Counted from the stretch's first letter, positions 1-8,136 are shown. The stretch is 40,407 bases of DNA from Robiginitomaculum sp. (GCA_023301505.1 JALZUP010000344.1:1-40407), one strand, 5' to 3'. Notes: generated by a model from the letters alone, not told the origin. Numbers and translations are program-made.

Positions 1-192
1 AAAAATGGCTGACTATCATCAGCCTGCCATTTGCGAAGACGAAGGCGGTCAGTTTCGATTAGCATCTCATAAGGCCCTTCATTTTTTTTTCGTCTCACCT
101 CGCAAATCACTTTATGGGCCTCAATATGACAATGCAGTAAAATTCTGTGCTTGCCTCTTTTTTTACGCGGCATGATTGCCTAAATTAGGTCT

Positions 193-1647
193 ATGAAAAA
201 GTTTATTTTATCGACGGTTGGGGCTTTGGCTCTTTTGGGGGGCGCTTTTGGGCTAGGGCTTGAGGGGCGAAGTGCAGCTCAGGTGTTGGGGGGCGCTTCG
301 GATGATTTTCGCATTGTGCCGCAAAACCAAACACAAATGCAGCTCTCCTTTGCGCCAGTGGTCAAGCAAACCGCGCCTGCCGTGGTCAATGTCTTTAGCC
401 AGCGCAAAGTGGTAACGCGGCGCGTTAGCTCGATTTTTGATGATCCTTTCTTCCAAGACTTTTTTGGCGGGCGCAGCGAAATTGCTCCGCGTGAGCGCAT
501 GGAGCAAAGCCTTGGTAGCGGCGTGATTGTACGCAGTCATGGCGTTATCGTCACCAATGCTCATGTGGTTAAAGATGCTGACGAGCTGCAAGTTGTTCTG
601 GGGGATCGCCGCGAATTTGAAGCTAAATTAATTGCGCTGGATGAGCAATCCGACATTGCTGTTTTGCAGATTGATACACAAGGCGAGCGTTTGCCTGTCC
701 TTAAAATTGCTGAGGGAAGCGCGCCAGAAATTGGCGATTTAGTGCTCGCAATTGGTAATCCATTTGGTGTGGGGCAAAGCGTGAGTAGCGGGATAGTCTC
801 CGCGCTGGGACGTACAAATGTTAGCGCCTCCTCCTCTTTCATTCAGACAGATGCGGCGGTAAATCCGGGCAATTCTGGCGGAGCGCTGGTGGATTTAAAC
901 GGGCAGCTCATTGGCGTGAATACGGCGATATTCTCGCGCTCTGGCGGCTCTAATGGGATTGGCTTTGCTATCCCCGCAGAGCTGGTCGCCCGCGCTGTGG
1001 ATAGCGCCATTAGCGAGGGGCGTATTGTGCGGCCTTGGCTGGGAGCGCATACGCAAGAGGTGAGTTCTGATATGGCAGCCTCGCTGGGCCTTGATCGCCC
1101 GCGCGGAGCTATTGTCAGTGAGATATATCCCAGCGGGCCAGCCGATAATGCAGGCCTGAGCAAGGGCGATGTGATCCTGTCTATTAATGGCAATGAGGTC
1201 AATGATGATAGCGGGTTAGGCTTTAAACTAGCAACCTTGCGCCCGGGCGAGACAGCGCGGCTCCAAGTGTGGAAAAATGGCCGCGATAATCTGATGAGCG
1301 TGCGCGTGGCTTTGCCGCAAGAAATCCCAGCGCGTGATGAACGTGCGATAGGGGCAGGGAGTCCTTTCTCTGGGATGAGCGTAGTCAATATGTCTCCAGC
1401 TCTAGCAGAAGAGCTGGATTTTGATCCCTATATTTCTGGCGTTGTTGTCAGCCAAATTTCTCGTCGTAGCGCGGCCTCTCAATATTTTCGCACAGGCGAT
1501 ATAATTTTAGAGGTCAATGGCACGGTGATTGACTCCACCCTCACGCTTGATGATACGTTAAGGCTGACGGAAGAGCGCGCAAGTTGGGATATTAGCCTTG
1601 ACCGTAATGGCCGTATTCAAAGCGGAACAGTTCATTATCGCCAGTAA
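193..1647 (+). CDS. Do/DegP-DegQ-like periplasmic serine protease with PDZ domains
   Basis: ORF with signal peptide, HtrA catalytic motifs (TNAHVV, SDIAVLQID, GNSGGALVDLNGQLIGVNTAI) and two C-terminal PDZ-like regions. Confidence 0.95.
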   Translation: MKKFILSTVGALALLGGAFGLGLEGRSAAQVLGGASDDFRIVPQNQTQMQLSFAPVVKQTAPAVVNVFSQRKVVTRRVSSIFDDPFFQDFFGGRSEIAPRERMEQSLGSGVIVRSHGVIVTNAHVVKDADELQVVLGDRREFEAKLIALDEQSDIAVLQIDTQGERLPVLKIAEGSAPEIGDLVLAIGNPFGVGQSVSSGIVSALGRTNVSASSSFIQTDAAVNPGNSGGALVDLNGQLIGVNTAIFSRSGGSNGIGFAIPAELVARAVDSAISEGRIVRPWLGAHTQEVSSDMAASLGLDRPRGAIVSEIYPSGPADNAGLSKGDVILSINGNEVNDDSGLGFKLATLRPGETARLQVWKNGRDNLMSVRVALPQEIPARDERAIGAGSPFSGMSVVNMSPALAEELDFDPYISGVVVSQISRRSAASQYFRTGDIILEVNGTVIDSTLTLDDTLRLTEERASWDISLDRNGRIQSGTVHYRQ

Positions 1648-1699
1648 TATGACGCAATATTAAAGCGTGAAATATAAGCGCGCGGGCGGTGGCGGATAT

Positions 1700-1728
1700 G
1701 TGTCACAAGGCCGTCATGTTGACGTCAC
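1700..1728 (+). promoter_or_regulatory. Pho-box-like triple direct repeat
   Basis: GTGTCAC-AAGG-CCGTCAT-GTTG-ACGTCAC: 7-mers resembling CTGTCAT with 4-nt spacers (11-bp period), ~72 bp upstream of the PhoR-like start. Confidence 0.65.
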
Positions 1729-1799
1729 ATAAGGGCTAGTCTTTAAAGAGATTTACGCGCCTTATATTGGCATAATCAAAGAGTTTGAGAGAGGCATAT

Positions 1800-2828
1800 A
1801 TGGATATTTCTGTTCCGCAATCCATTGTTGATGCTCTGCCTTATCCCGCCATGATCGTCACTCATAATTACCATATTGAGGTGGCCAATCAAAGCGCGCA
1901 AAAAATGTTTGATTTGCCTTTGCAGGGCAATGATTTCATTCGCGTTATGCGTCATCCAGATGGGCTAACATGCCTGAACAAGGCTATTGCCAAACAGCGG
2001 CGCGAGAGCTGTGATTTAACAATTTCACTTAATACAGACCGCGCATTTGAAATGAGCTGCGCGCCGCTTGCGCCGCAGCAGCTCATCTTAATTACCCTGC
2101 TTGATGTGACGGCAGAGATTGAGGCAGAGCGCGCACGCTCGACTTTTGTGGCGAATGTAAGCCATGAATTGCGCTCGCCGCTCACGGCAATAATGGGGGC
2201 AGTGGAAACCTTGCGCGGGCCTGCGCGTGATGATGATAAGGCGCGCGATTATTTTTTGAGTTTAATGGAAACGGAAACCCAGCGCATGTCGCGTTTGGTT
2301 GGGGATTTATTGTCTTTGGCAAAGTTAGAAGCCAAAGAACATGTGTCGCCAGAGGGCGATGTCAATATTTTATCTGTTCTGTCGGGCGTGGATGGCTCCC
2401 TATCCGCGAGCCAATTAGATTATAGTGGTCGTTTGGTTATTCGCTCTGAGGGCGATATTCCGAATGTGACAGCTAACCAAGATGAGCTAACCGAAGTGTT
2501 CCAAAATCTTTTGGAAAATGCACTTAAATATAGCTGGCCCAACACGCCCGTTCAGGTCAGCGTCACCGCGCCGCCCCCGCGCAATGAAAGCAATTCACGG
2601 CGGGTGATTGTCACAATCATTGACCAAGGCGAAGGCATTAATCCAAAGCATATTCCGCGCCTGACAGAGCGCTTTTACCGCGTAGATAAAGGGCGCTCGC
2701 GCCTGACAGGAGGGACGGGGTTAGGGCTTGCTATTACCAAGCATATTCTCAATCGTCACCGCGCACGGTTTCACATTCGCAGTGAAGTCGGAGTGGGAAC
2801 AAAAATTATTGTGAGTTTGCCGGTTTAG
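1800..2828 (+). CDS. phoR: PhoR-like sensor histidine kinase (PAS + HisKA + HATPase)
   Basis: FVANVSHELRSPLTAI H-box, N-box QNLLENALKYS, GTGLGLAI G-box; N-terminal PAS-like region. Longest ORF starts at 1785; ATG at 1800 is plausible. Confidence 0.8.
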   Translation: MDISVPQSIVDALPYPAMIVTHNYHIEVANQSAQKMFDLPLQGNDFIRVMRHPDGLTCLNKAIAKQRRESCDLTISLNTDRAFEMSCAPLAPQQLILITLLDVTAEIEAERARSTFVANVSHELRSPLTAIMGAVETLRGPARDDDKARDYFLSLMETETQRMSRLVGDLLSLAKLEAKEHVSPEGDVNILSVLSGVDGSLSASQLDYSGRLVIRSEGDIPNVTANQDELTEVFQNLLENALKYSWPNTPVQVSVTAPPPRNESNSRRVIVTIIDQGEGINPKHIPRLTERFYRVDKGRSRLTGGTGLGLAITKHILNRHRARFHIRSEVGVGTKIIVSLPV

Positions 2829-2829
2829 A

Positions 2830-3486
2830 TTATGGGGTGTCGTGGCGGTTTTTTTGAACGGGGCGGACAATATCTGTGCGTTGTCCATCACCCATTAGGC
2901 CATCACCCATTGACCCATCGCCCATAGACCCGTCACCCATTGATCCATCCCCCATGGCATTATCACCTCTGGAGCCGTCATCATTTCCGCCGCGCCGTGA
3001 ATTAAGGCGCAGCACTAAATCTTGACGCTCTTGAACAGATAGGCTCGCGATAAATTCAATCAGTTGTTCGTCACCCAAAAGAGAAATATGCGTGCGGCGA
3101 TCACGAATATCCGACATGGCTAGTTTTAACGCGTTAATATCGAGCTCTTGCGCTTGAATGAGCGCGCCGAGTTCGCGTTGTCGGTGATTATGTTCCCGAA
3201 AGACATTTTGAATGGCCTTGCGTTCATCATCGCTGAGCGCTTGTGTGAAGCGGTCACGATGTTCAGCGGGTAGGGCGCGAGCAATATTGCCAATGTCAAT
3301 TGATTGCGCGCCATTGGATCCACGCGCTCTTAATCTGTCTCCATCACTGCCATTATTGGCGGCAAAAAGTGAGCCCAGCAAAATACCGTTTAAGGCAATA
3401 GATGCAAAGAGGCCCATAAGGAGCGGGGATATGCGTTTGGCAGGAGTCATTACTGCCCTATAGCGCCAATACTGTCTTCGATCCAA
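2830..3486 (-). CDS. Spy/CpxP-like periplasmic protein with C-terminal MGDGS pentapeptide repeats
   Basis: N-terminal TM/signal segment, helical region (DRFTQALSDDERKAIQNVFREHNHRQRELGALIQAQ) typical of 'periplasmic heavy-metal sensor' proteins, then (MGDGS)n. Confidence 0.6.
   Translation of the reverse strand: MDRRQYWRYRAVMTPAKRISPLLMGLFASIALNGILLGSLFAANNGSDGDRLRARGSNGAQSIDIGNIARALPAEHRDRFTQALSDDERKAIQNVFREHNHRQRELGALIQAQELDINALKLAMSDIRDRRTHISLLGDEQLIEFIASLSVQERQDLVLRLNSRRGGNDDGSRGDNAMGDGSMGDGSMGDGSMGDGLMGDGQRTDIVRPVQKNRHDTP
2884..2958. repeat. 15-bp in-frame minisatellite (~5 copies)
   Basis: Repeated unit close to CCATCACCCATTGAC; encodes MGDG[SL] on the minus strand. Boundaries approximate. 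Confidence 0.85.
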
Positions 3487-3941
3487 GCATAAGAAATATG
3501 CTCATCAATACTATTGATCTCAATATTGGTATCAAGCGGAGCGGCATAAGCCGTGCTCGTGCCCATTTGCGGTAAGCCTGCGCCCATAAAACCAAGAAAG
3601 CCGCTGATTAAAAGCGTAGCGGCCATGGCGCGGTAGGGAAGGCGGTCATTGGCGATTTTGACGATTTGCGTGATCTGTGTGTCGCGCACGGCTTTCATAA
3701 TGCGCGCGCTTAGGCTCTCACTGGCGAGCGGAGCAATCACTGTATCAAGGGCAGCGTCAAGGGCGCGGGCCTTATCATGAATGAGTTTGGCCGTTGGGTG
3801 GGTGGCCGCAAATTCTAAGGCAGGCTTGCGCGTTTGCTCAGGCCAGCGCGCCGGGGAGCCACCATAGCTTTCAACGGTTTTGATAAAGCCAAAGGCATTC
3901 ATCTGGGTCTCTTTATGTGTGTCTCTATCGCTCATAACCAC
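3450..3941 (-). CDS. putative anti-sigma factor / small single-TM protein
   Basis: Lies between an ECF sigma factor and the Spy-like gene; one TM segment (ATLLISGFLGFMGAGL) after a cytoplasmic helical N-terminus. Confidence 0.5.
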   Translation of the reverse strand: MVMSDRDTHKETQMNAFGFIKTVESYGGSPARWPEQTRKPALEFAATHPTAKLIHDKARALDAALDTVIAPLASESLSARIMKAVRDTQITQIVKIANDRLPYRAMAATLLISGFLGFMGAGLPQMGTSTAYAAPLDTNIEINSIDEHISYAWIEDSIGAIGQ

Positions 3942-3950
3942 TCACTTCAC

Positions 3951-4619
3951 TTATTGTCCATAGCCTGATAGCAGGGCTTGTTTATCATTTTCTAAAGCCT
4001 TGCGAAGACCCCGTCGTCCGCGCGCCAAAAGGCTCTCATAAGCATCAACGCTTATTTCTAATATTCGGGCTGCCTCCTTCTGAGACAGGTTTTGGTAATG
4101 GCACAGCGTGATAGCTGCGCGTTGGCGGTCTGGAAGGTTTAAAACTGCTTTGCGCACATGAACGCTTAGCTCATTTTCAATCATTCCGGCATCCGCCAAT
4201 TGTGTTTCGTCAACCATTTCTGGCAATGTGTCGCTCAGCACTTCACGTTTTTTACGCAGGCGATCAAGACACATATTTGTTGCAACGCGGCGCATCCATG
4301 TAATGAATTTCGCGCGCCCAGGTTCCCATTTCTCGGCATGTACCCAGCTTTTCAGAAAGACTTCTTGCGCCACATCTTCGGCGGATAATTCGTCTCCGAG
4401 CATATGCCATGCCAAGGCTTTAATGCTGTTTAAGTGACGGCTCATTAGCTCAGCCAGTGCCGCGCTATCGCCTTGCGCCATCGCGGTTAAAATATCAGCA
4501 TCAGGATCAACTACGCCTTCGGCGGGACTGATAGGCTTATGTTCAACTGGCTTAGTGGGTTTTGCGAGTTGGACGAGCTTATTTTCATTTGCTGATGATT
4601 TAACGGGAGGCTGGCTCAT
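3951..4619 (-). CDS. ECF RNA polymerase sigma factor
   Basis: sigma2 (AEDVAQEVFLKSWVHAEKWEPGRAKFITWMRRVATNMCLDRLRKK) and sigma4 (LPDRQRAAITLCHYQNLSQKEAARILEIS). Start at MSQPPVK preferred; longest ORF extends to 4775. Confidence 0.9.
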   Translation of the reverse strand: MSQPPVKSSANENKLVQLAKPTKPVEHKPISPAEGVVDPDADILTAMAQGDSAALAELMSRHLNSIKALAWHMLGDELSAEDVAQEVFLKSWVHAEKWEPGRAKFITWMRRVATNMCLDRLRKKREVLSDTLPEMVDETQLADAGMIENELSVHVRKAVLNLPDRQRAAITLCHYQNLSQKEAARILEISVDAYESLLARGRRGLRKALENDKQALLSGYGQ

Positions 4620-4938
4620 AAGGTCATTATAAACAAGAATCGGGTTTGCAGGCAAGCTATGGTCTTGCGTGCAAGCTTTTATAGGCCTAGCTGGGGCCAC
4701 CTTTTCCTCCTTCGCAGCCGCTTTGCCGCTTTGGTTTACGTCAATTTTACAAGAGCGTATAAGCTTGGGGCACATAGGGCATTTAAAGCCAATGGCAGAG
4801 CAATATTATTGCCCGCTATCATCAAAAAATTTAAATCCACCATCTGTGTCCATCATGCGTGTCCGTCATGTGTGAGCGCCTCTAATAGGGCTCACTTTCT
4901 ATAACGATGTAGATTTACATTTTCCGTCGCTATGGAGG

Positions 4939-4971
4939 GCAATCATACTGCAATCATATTGCAATCATGAT
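4939..4971. repeat. 11-bp tandem direct repeat, 3 copies
   Basis: GCAATCATACT-GCAATCATATT-GCAATCATGAT. Confidence 0.9.
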
Positions 4972-4995
4972 GAATTTAAGCGCGACAAAGCCCTT

Positions 4996-5703
4996 TTAAG
5001 CTGCTTTTTGCGCCAATGCAGCATTTTCGAGTGCATTTAATATAGCTGTGCAGGCTGTGCGTTTAATATCATGATCTGCGATCATAGCGGCGAGCGGGGG
5101 CGGCGCGCCTAAAAAATCGCGTATGGTGGCCTCAAGCATTTCGTAACTCTCCGCAGCCTCACATTCTGGCCCTTGCGTTACGAATAAGGGATCACATTTA
5201 GGAGCCCGTGTGCGGATGGCATCTAACATCCAATAAGCGCGCATGAACCGATCACCAGAGCCGTGAAAAAGAAGCACGCTACTATCAGCGGCTACGGCAA
5301 GGCGAATATGAGCGGGCGTGCATCCAGATGGGGGCAATACGAATACCCAGTCATGAGATAAAGAGATGGCGGCTAATATGCCAAGTAATTGCTCAAGCGG
5401 GGCGCAGCCTGCGCTGCAAATGGTCATCATGCCGCCCGGCATAACAGTCTTAGCATCGCTTATTTTCGCCTTATCTGCGAGCACATCGGCAAGTGTTGCT
5501 GGCACGGTAATATTTAATCCGCGTAATATGCGATCTTCATCACAGTCAATAATAAGGACATTATCGCCATTCTTGGCGGCCATCTGAGCAAGCTCATATA
5601 TAAGCGCCGTACTCGCTAAGCCTTGCTCGCCTGCAAAAATAGGCACAAGGCGGCCTTGCGGCTCCTCATTTATTTGGAGACGTCCCATAATATTTCCATT
5701 CAC
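4996..5703 (-). CDS. ParA/MinD/FlhG-like protein with degenerate P-loop
   Basis: Fold-pattern match (GEQGLASTALIYELAQMAAKNGDNVLIIDCDEDRILRGLNI ... LADVLADKAKISDA); Walker A lysines missing. Confidence 0.55.
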   Translation of the reverse strand: MNGNIMGRLQINEEPQGRLVPIFAGEQGLASTALIYELAQMAAKNGDNVLIIDCDEDRILRGLNITVPATLADVLADKAKISDAKTVMPGGMMTICSAGCAPLEQLLGILAAISLSHDWVFVLPPSGCTPAHIRLAVAADSSVLLFHGSGDRFMRAYWMLDAIRTRAPKCDPLFVTQGPECEAAESYEMLEATIRDFLGAPPPLAAMIADHDIKRTACTAILNALENAALAQKAA

Positions 5704-5710
5704 ACTTTAT

Positions 5711-5741
5711 CCTGACATGTCAGGAGGCCTGATTTTTCAGG
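5711..5741. promoter_or_regulatory. tandem identical-half-site palindromes CCTGA-N4-TCAGG x2
   Basis: CCTGACATGTCAGG (5711-5724) and CCTGATTTTTCAGG (5728-5741), 17 bp apart, just upstream of the ATG at 5703. Confidence 0.75.
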
Positions 5742-5778
5742 TCCATATGGATTATGTATAGGTGATTAATCTTAAATT

Positions 5779-5795
5779 TTGTATAATTTATACAA
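5779..5795. promoter_or_regulatory. 17-bp perfect palindrome containing TATAAT
   Basis: TTGTATAA-T-TTATACAA upstream of the ParA-like gene. Confidence 0.65.
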
Positions 5796-5825
5796 TAAAA
5801 TCAAATGGATAGGGGTCTCGGTCAA

Positions 5826-5854
5826 TAAAAAAGCCACCCTTAAATAAGGATGGC
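5826..5854 (-). terminator. intrinsic terminator downstream of sciP-like gene
   Basis: Minus strand GCCATCCTTATTTAAGGGTGGC followed by TTTTTT. Confidence 0.85.
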
Positions 5855-5879
5855 TAATTTATGAATTTATATGTTTAGC

Positions 5880-6149
5880 TTAGCGGTAATGCTGAGTCCG
5901 TGTTGTTCGTAGCCCTGCAATACCATGAGATTCAATTGAACGCTGCCAAGTCAAAAACTCTTCAGCTGATAAGCCGTAGCGCTCACATGCTCCCTCTAAG
6001 GTCAATAGCCCTCCGCGCACTGCCGCGACGACCTCTGCCTTGCGGCGGATAACCCAGCGTACAGTGTTCGGTTTTGGTAAATCTGCCAATGTTAAAGGTG
6101 TTCCCTCTGGCCCAATCACCACATTTTCTCTTTTTGTTATACGGTCCAT
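5880..6149 (-). CDS. sciP: SciP-like DUF1153 protein (CtrA inhibitor family)
   Basis: MDRITKRENVVIGPEGTPLTLADLPKPNTVRWVIRRKAEVVAAVRGGLLTLEGACERYGLSAEEFLTWQ matches the DUF1153/SciP pattern. Confidence 0.88.
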   Translation of the reverse strand: MDRITKRENVVIGPEGTPLTLADLPKPNTVRWVIRRKAEVVAAVRGGLLTLEGACERYGLSAEEFLTWQRSIESHGIAGLRTTRTQHYR

Positions 6150-6208
6150 TATGTTTTGGTCCCTGTTTGTATTATTGTCGTTGCAAGGAGGGTTATAGGG
6201 TTCGAGCG

Positions 6209-6222
6209 TTAAAAACCCTTAA
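6209..6222. promoter_or_regulatory. possible CtrA-like site, TTAA-N6-TTAA
   Basis: TTAAAAACCCTTAA ~60 bp upstream of sciP; spacing is one base short of the classical N7. Confidence 0.35.
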
Positions 6223-6273
6223 AGGAAACGCATTTTTTTGAAAAAAACCTTTATAAATCAATTGTTTACCAAG

Positions 6274-6297
6274 GTTAAGATGGGGCAGAGTCTTAAC
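6274..6297. promoter_or_regulatory. inverted repeat GTTAAGA-N10-TCTTAAC
   Basis: Perfect 7-bp arms in the sciP/mnmA divergent intergenic region. Confidence 0.5.
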
Positions 6298-6518
6298 AAA
6301 AGATGAGTCATATGGGTAAGGCATTGATTCTATTATGAATCTTTTGTCATGATCGTGCCGATGGCACGCTGCGGGCTGTGCCAGATAGGCTCATTTGTGG
6401 TTAATCCGTTGATAATTACAGGATATTTGTGAGCGTAAATGAGGCCTTCTGCGCTAATTATTAGGCCATTGACGTTTGGCACTGGCAATTTCGGGTGGAA
6501 AGTCTTAATTGCACGCTT

Positions 6519-7700
6519 ATGAAAAACGCAAATTCTAACCTCAAAGAGCCAGATAGCGGTATAAGCGAGCTTAATAGCCTCGGCTTTGCCAAGCCGCCTG
6601 CCGATACGCGCGTGGTTGTGGCTATGTCGGGCGGGGTGGATAGCTCTGTCTGTGCGGCCATGCTGGCGCGTGAGGGTTATGATGTGGTGGGCGTGACCTT
6701 GCAGCTCTATGATCATGGCGCGGCGGTGAAATCATCCAAGTCCTGCTGCGCGGGCCAAGATATATATGACGCGCAGCGCGTCGCCGAGATGATGGATTTC
6801 CCGCATTATGTGCTTGATTATGAGAGCAATTTTAATGAAGGGGTCATGGAAGATTTCGCCGATACCTATTTAAAAGGCTCCACGCCGATCCCTTGCGTGC
6901 GGTGTAATCAGACGGTCAAATTTCGTGATTTGCTGGAGGTCGCCAAAGATTTGGACGCGGATTGTATGGCGACAGGCCATTATATACAGCGCGTGCAAAG
7001 TGAAAATGGGCCGCAACTTCACCGTGGTTTTGATAGCGGTAAAGACCAATCTTATTTTCTCTTTGCCACAACTCATGCCCAGCTGAGCTTTTTACGCTTC
7101 CCGCTGGGGGCGATGAATAAAAGCCAGACGCGTAAGCTGGCCGTAGAATTAGGGCTTAATGTGGCCGCCAAGCCTGATAGCCAAGACATATGTTTTGTGC
7201 CGACGGGAAAATATACGGATGTGATTGAGAAAATGCGCCCCGGCGCGGCGGTTGCAGGCAATATTGTGCATATGGATGGCCAGATACTGGGCCAGCACCG
7301 CGGGATTATGTATTATACAATTGGACAGCGGCGCGGGTTGGGTATTCCCGATGGCTCTGGTGCAGACCCGCTCTTTGTCACGCGCATTGACGCGCAGACA
7401 AATGAGGTCATTGTCGGACCGCGTGCGCAGCTCTTGCGCTCCAAAATTTATATGAATGAGATTAACTGGATAGGAGAGGGCGAATTTGGCCCCGCCCTTG
7501 ATGGACAAAATGTCTATGTGAAAACACGCTCTACCAAGCCGCCTGTGCCCGCGCGTTTTGTTTTAGAAGACGCAGCCATAATCGTGCAGCTTGATGAGGC
7601 AGTTGAAGGCGTCTCGCCGGGGCAAGCTTGCGTGTTCTACAGCCCTGATAATGGCCATGCGCGCATATTAGGCGGTGGCTGGATTGAGCGCGCAGCCTAA
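6519..7700 (+). CDS. mnmA: tRNA-specific 2-thiouridylase MnmA
   Basis: [74 protein letters not shown]. Confidence 0.97.
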   Translation: MKNANSNLKEPDSGISELNSLGFAKPPADTRVVVAMSGGVDSSVCAAMLAREGYDVVGVTLQLYDHGAAVKSSKSCCAGQDIYDAQRVAEMMDFPHYVLDYESNFNEGVMEDFADTYLKGSTPIPCVRCNQTVKFRDLLEVAKDLDADCMATGHYIQRVQSENGPQLHRGFDSGKDQSYFLFATTHAQLSFLRFPLGAMNKSQTRKLAVELGLNVAAKPDSQDICFVPTGKYTDVIEKMRPGAAVAGNIVHMDGQILGQHRGIMYYTIGQRRGLGIPDGSGADPLFVTRIDAQTNEVIVGPRAQLLRSKIYMNEINWIGEGEFGPALDGQNVYVKTRSTKPPVPARFVLEDAAIIVQLDEAVEGVSPGQACVFYSPDNGHARILGGGWIERAA

Positions 7701-7739
7701 TTATATTTAGCCTCGCGATTTGGCCCCAAAGCGCGGATG

Positions 7740-7764
7740 TTAAGCCGCTTTTAATCACATTTAA
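7740..7764. promoter_or_regulatory. CtrA-type box TTAA-N7-TTAA overlapping a TTAA-N6-TTAA
   Basis: TTAAGCCGCTTTTAATCACATTTAA, ~90-110 bp upstream of the dodecin-like gene. Confidence 0.5.
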
Positions 7765-7853
7765 AAAAGCTGTATTTATCTCTGACTTATGCTTGTTAAA
7801 AGCGCTGTTTTATCGTTATAGATGAGCCATCATAAATCAGAGGAAATAATATT

Positions 7854-8057
7854 ATGGCTATTTTAAAATCAGTACAGATTATGTCAGAATCAGCAAAATC
7901 ATTCGAAGATGCGATCCAAACGGGCGTATCGCGCATGTCTAAAACTGTTAAAAACATCAAATCTTGCTATGTAAATGATCAATCATGTGTGGTTGAAGAC
8001 GGAAATGTGACTATGTTCCGTGTGAACATGCAAGTTTCCTTTGTGGTTAAAGACTAA
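7854..8057 (+). CDS. dodecin-family protein
   Basis: 67 aa; gapless match by eye to the dodecin pattern (SFEDAIQTGVSRMSKTVKNIKSCYV...VEDGNVTMFRVNMQVSFVV). Confidence 0.85.
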   Translation: MAILKSVQIMSESAKSFEDAIQTGVSRMSKTVKNIKSCYVNDQSCVVEDGNVTMFRVNMQVSFVVKD

Positions 8058-8060
8058 CCC

Positions 8061-8093
8061 AATAGGGCTTATACCCACCAAAATAGGGCTTAT
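8061..8093. repeat. direct repeat AATAGGGCTTAT x2
   Basis: Copies at 8061-8072 and 8082-8093, 21-bp period. Confidence 0.7.
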
Positions 8094-8107
8094 GCCTAGT
8101 GAATAAG

Positions 8108-8136
8108 CGGCCTTTGAGCAATCAAAGGCCGTTTTT
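8108..8136 (+). terminator. intrinsic terminator of dodecin-like gene
   Basis: CGGCCTTTGA-GCAA-TCAAAGGCCG followed by TTTTT. Confidence 0.92.

Noticed and set aside
5-173. Short plus-strand frame (MADYHQPAICEDEGG...) at the window start
   Set aside because: Too short, ends in Phe-rich non-domain sequence and starts at the edge; cannot be supported without upstream sequence.
843-1388. 181-aa minus-strand ORF inside the Do-type protease gene
   Set aside because: Antisense shadow ORF; the sense frame is clearly conserved HtrA and the antisense translation shows no domain.
6333-6716. 127-aa minus-strand ORF upstream of and overlapping mnmA
   Set aside because: Overlaps the conserved mnmA N-terminus, no domain pattern; the intergenic part is better seen as promoter DNA.
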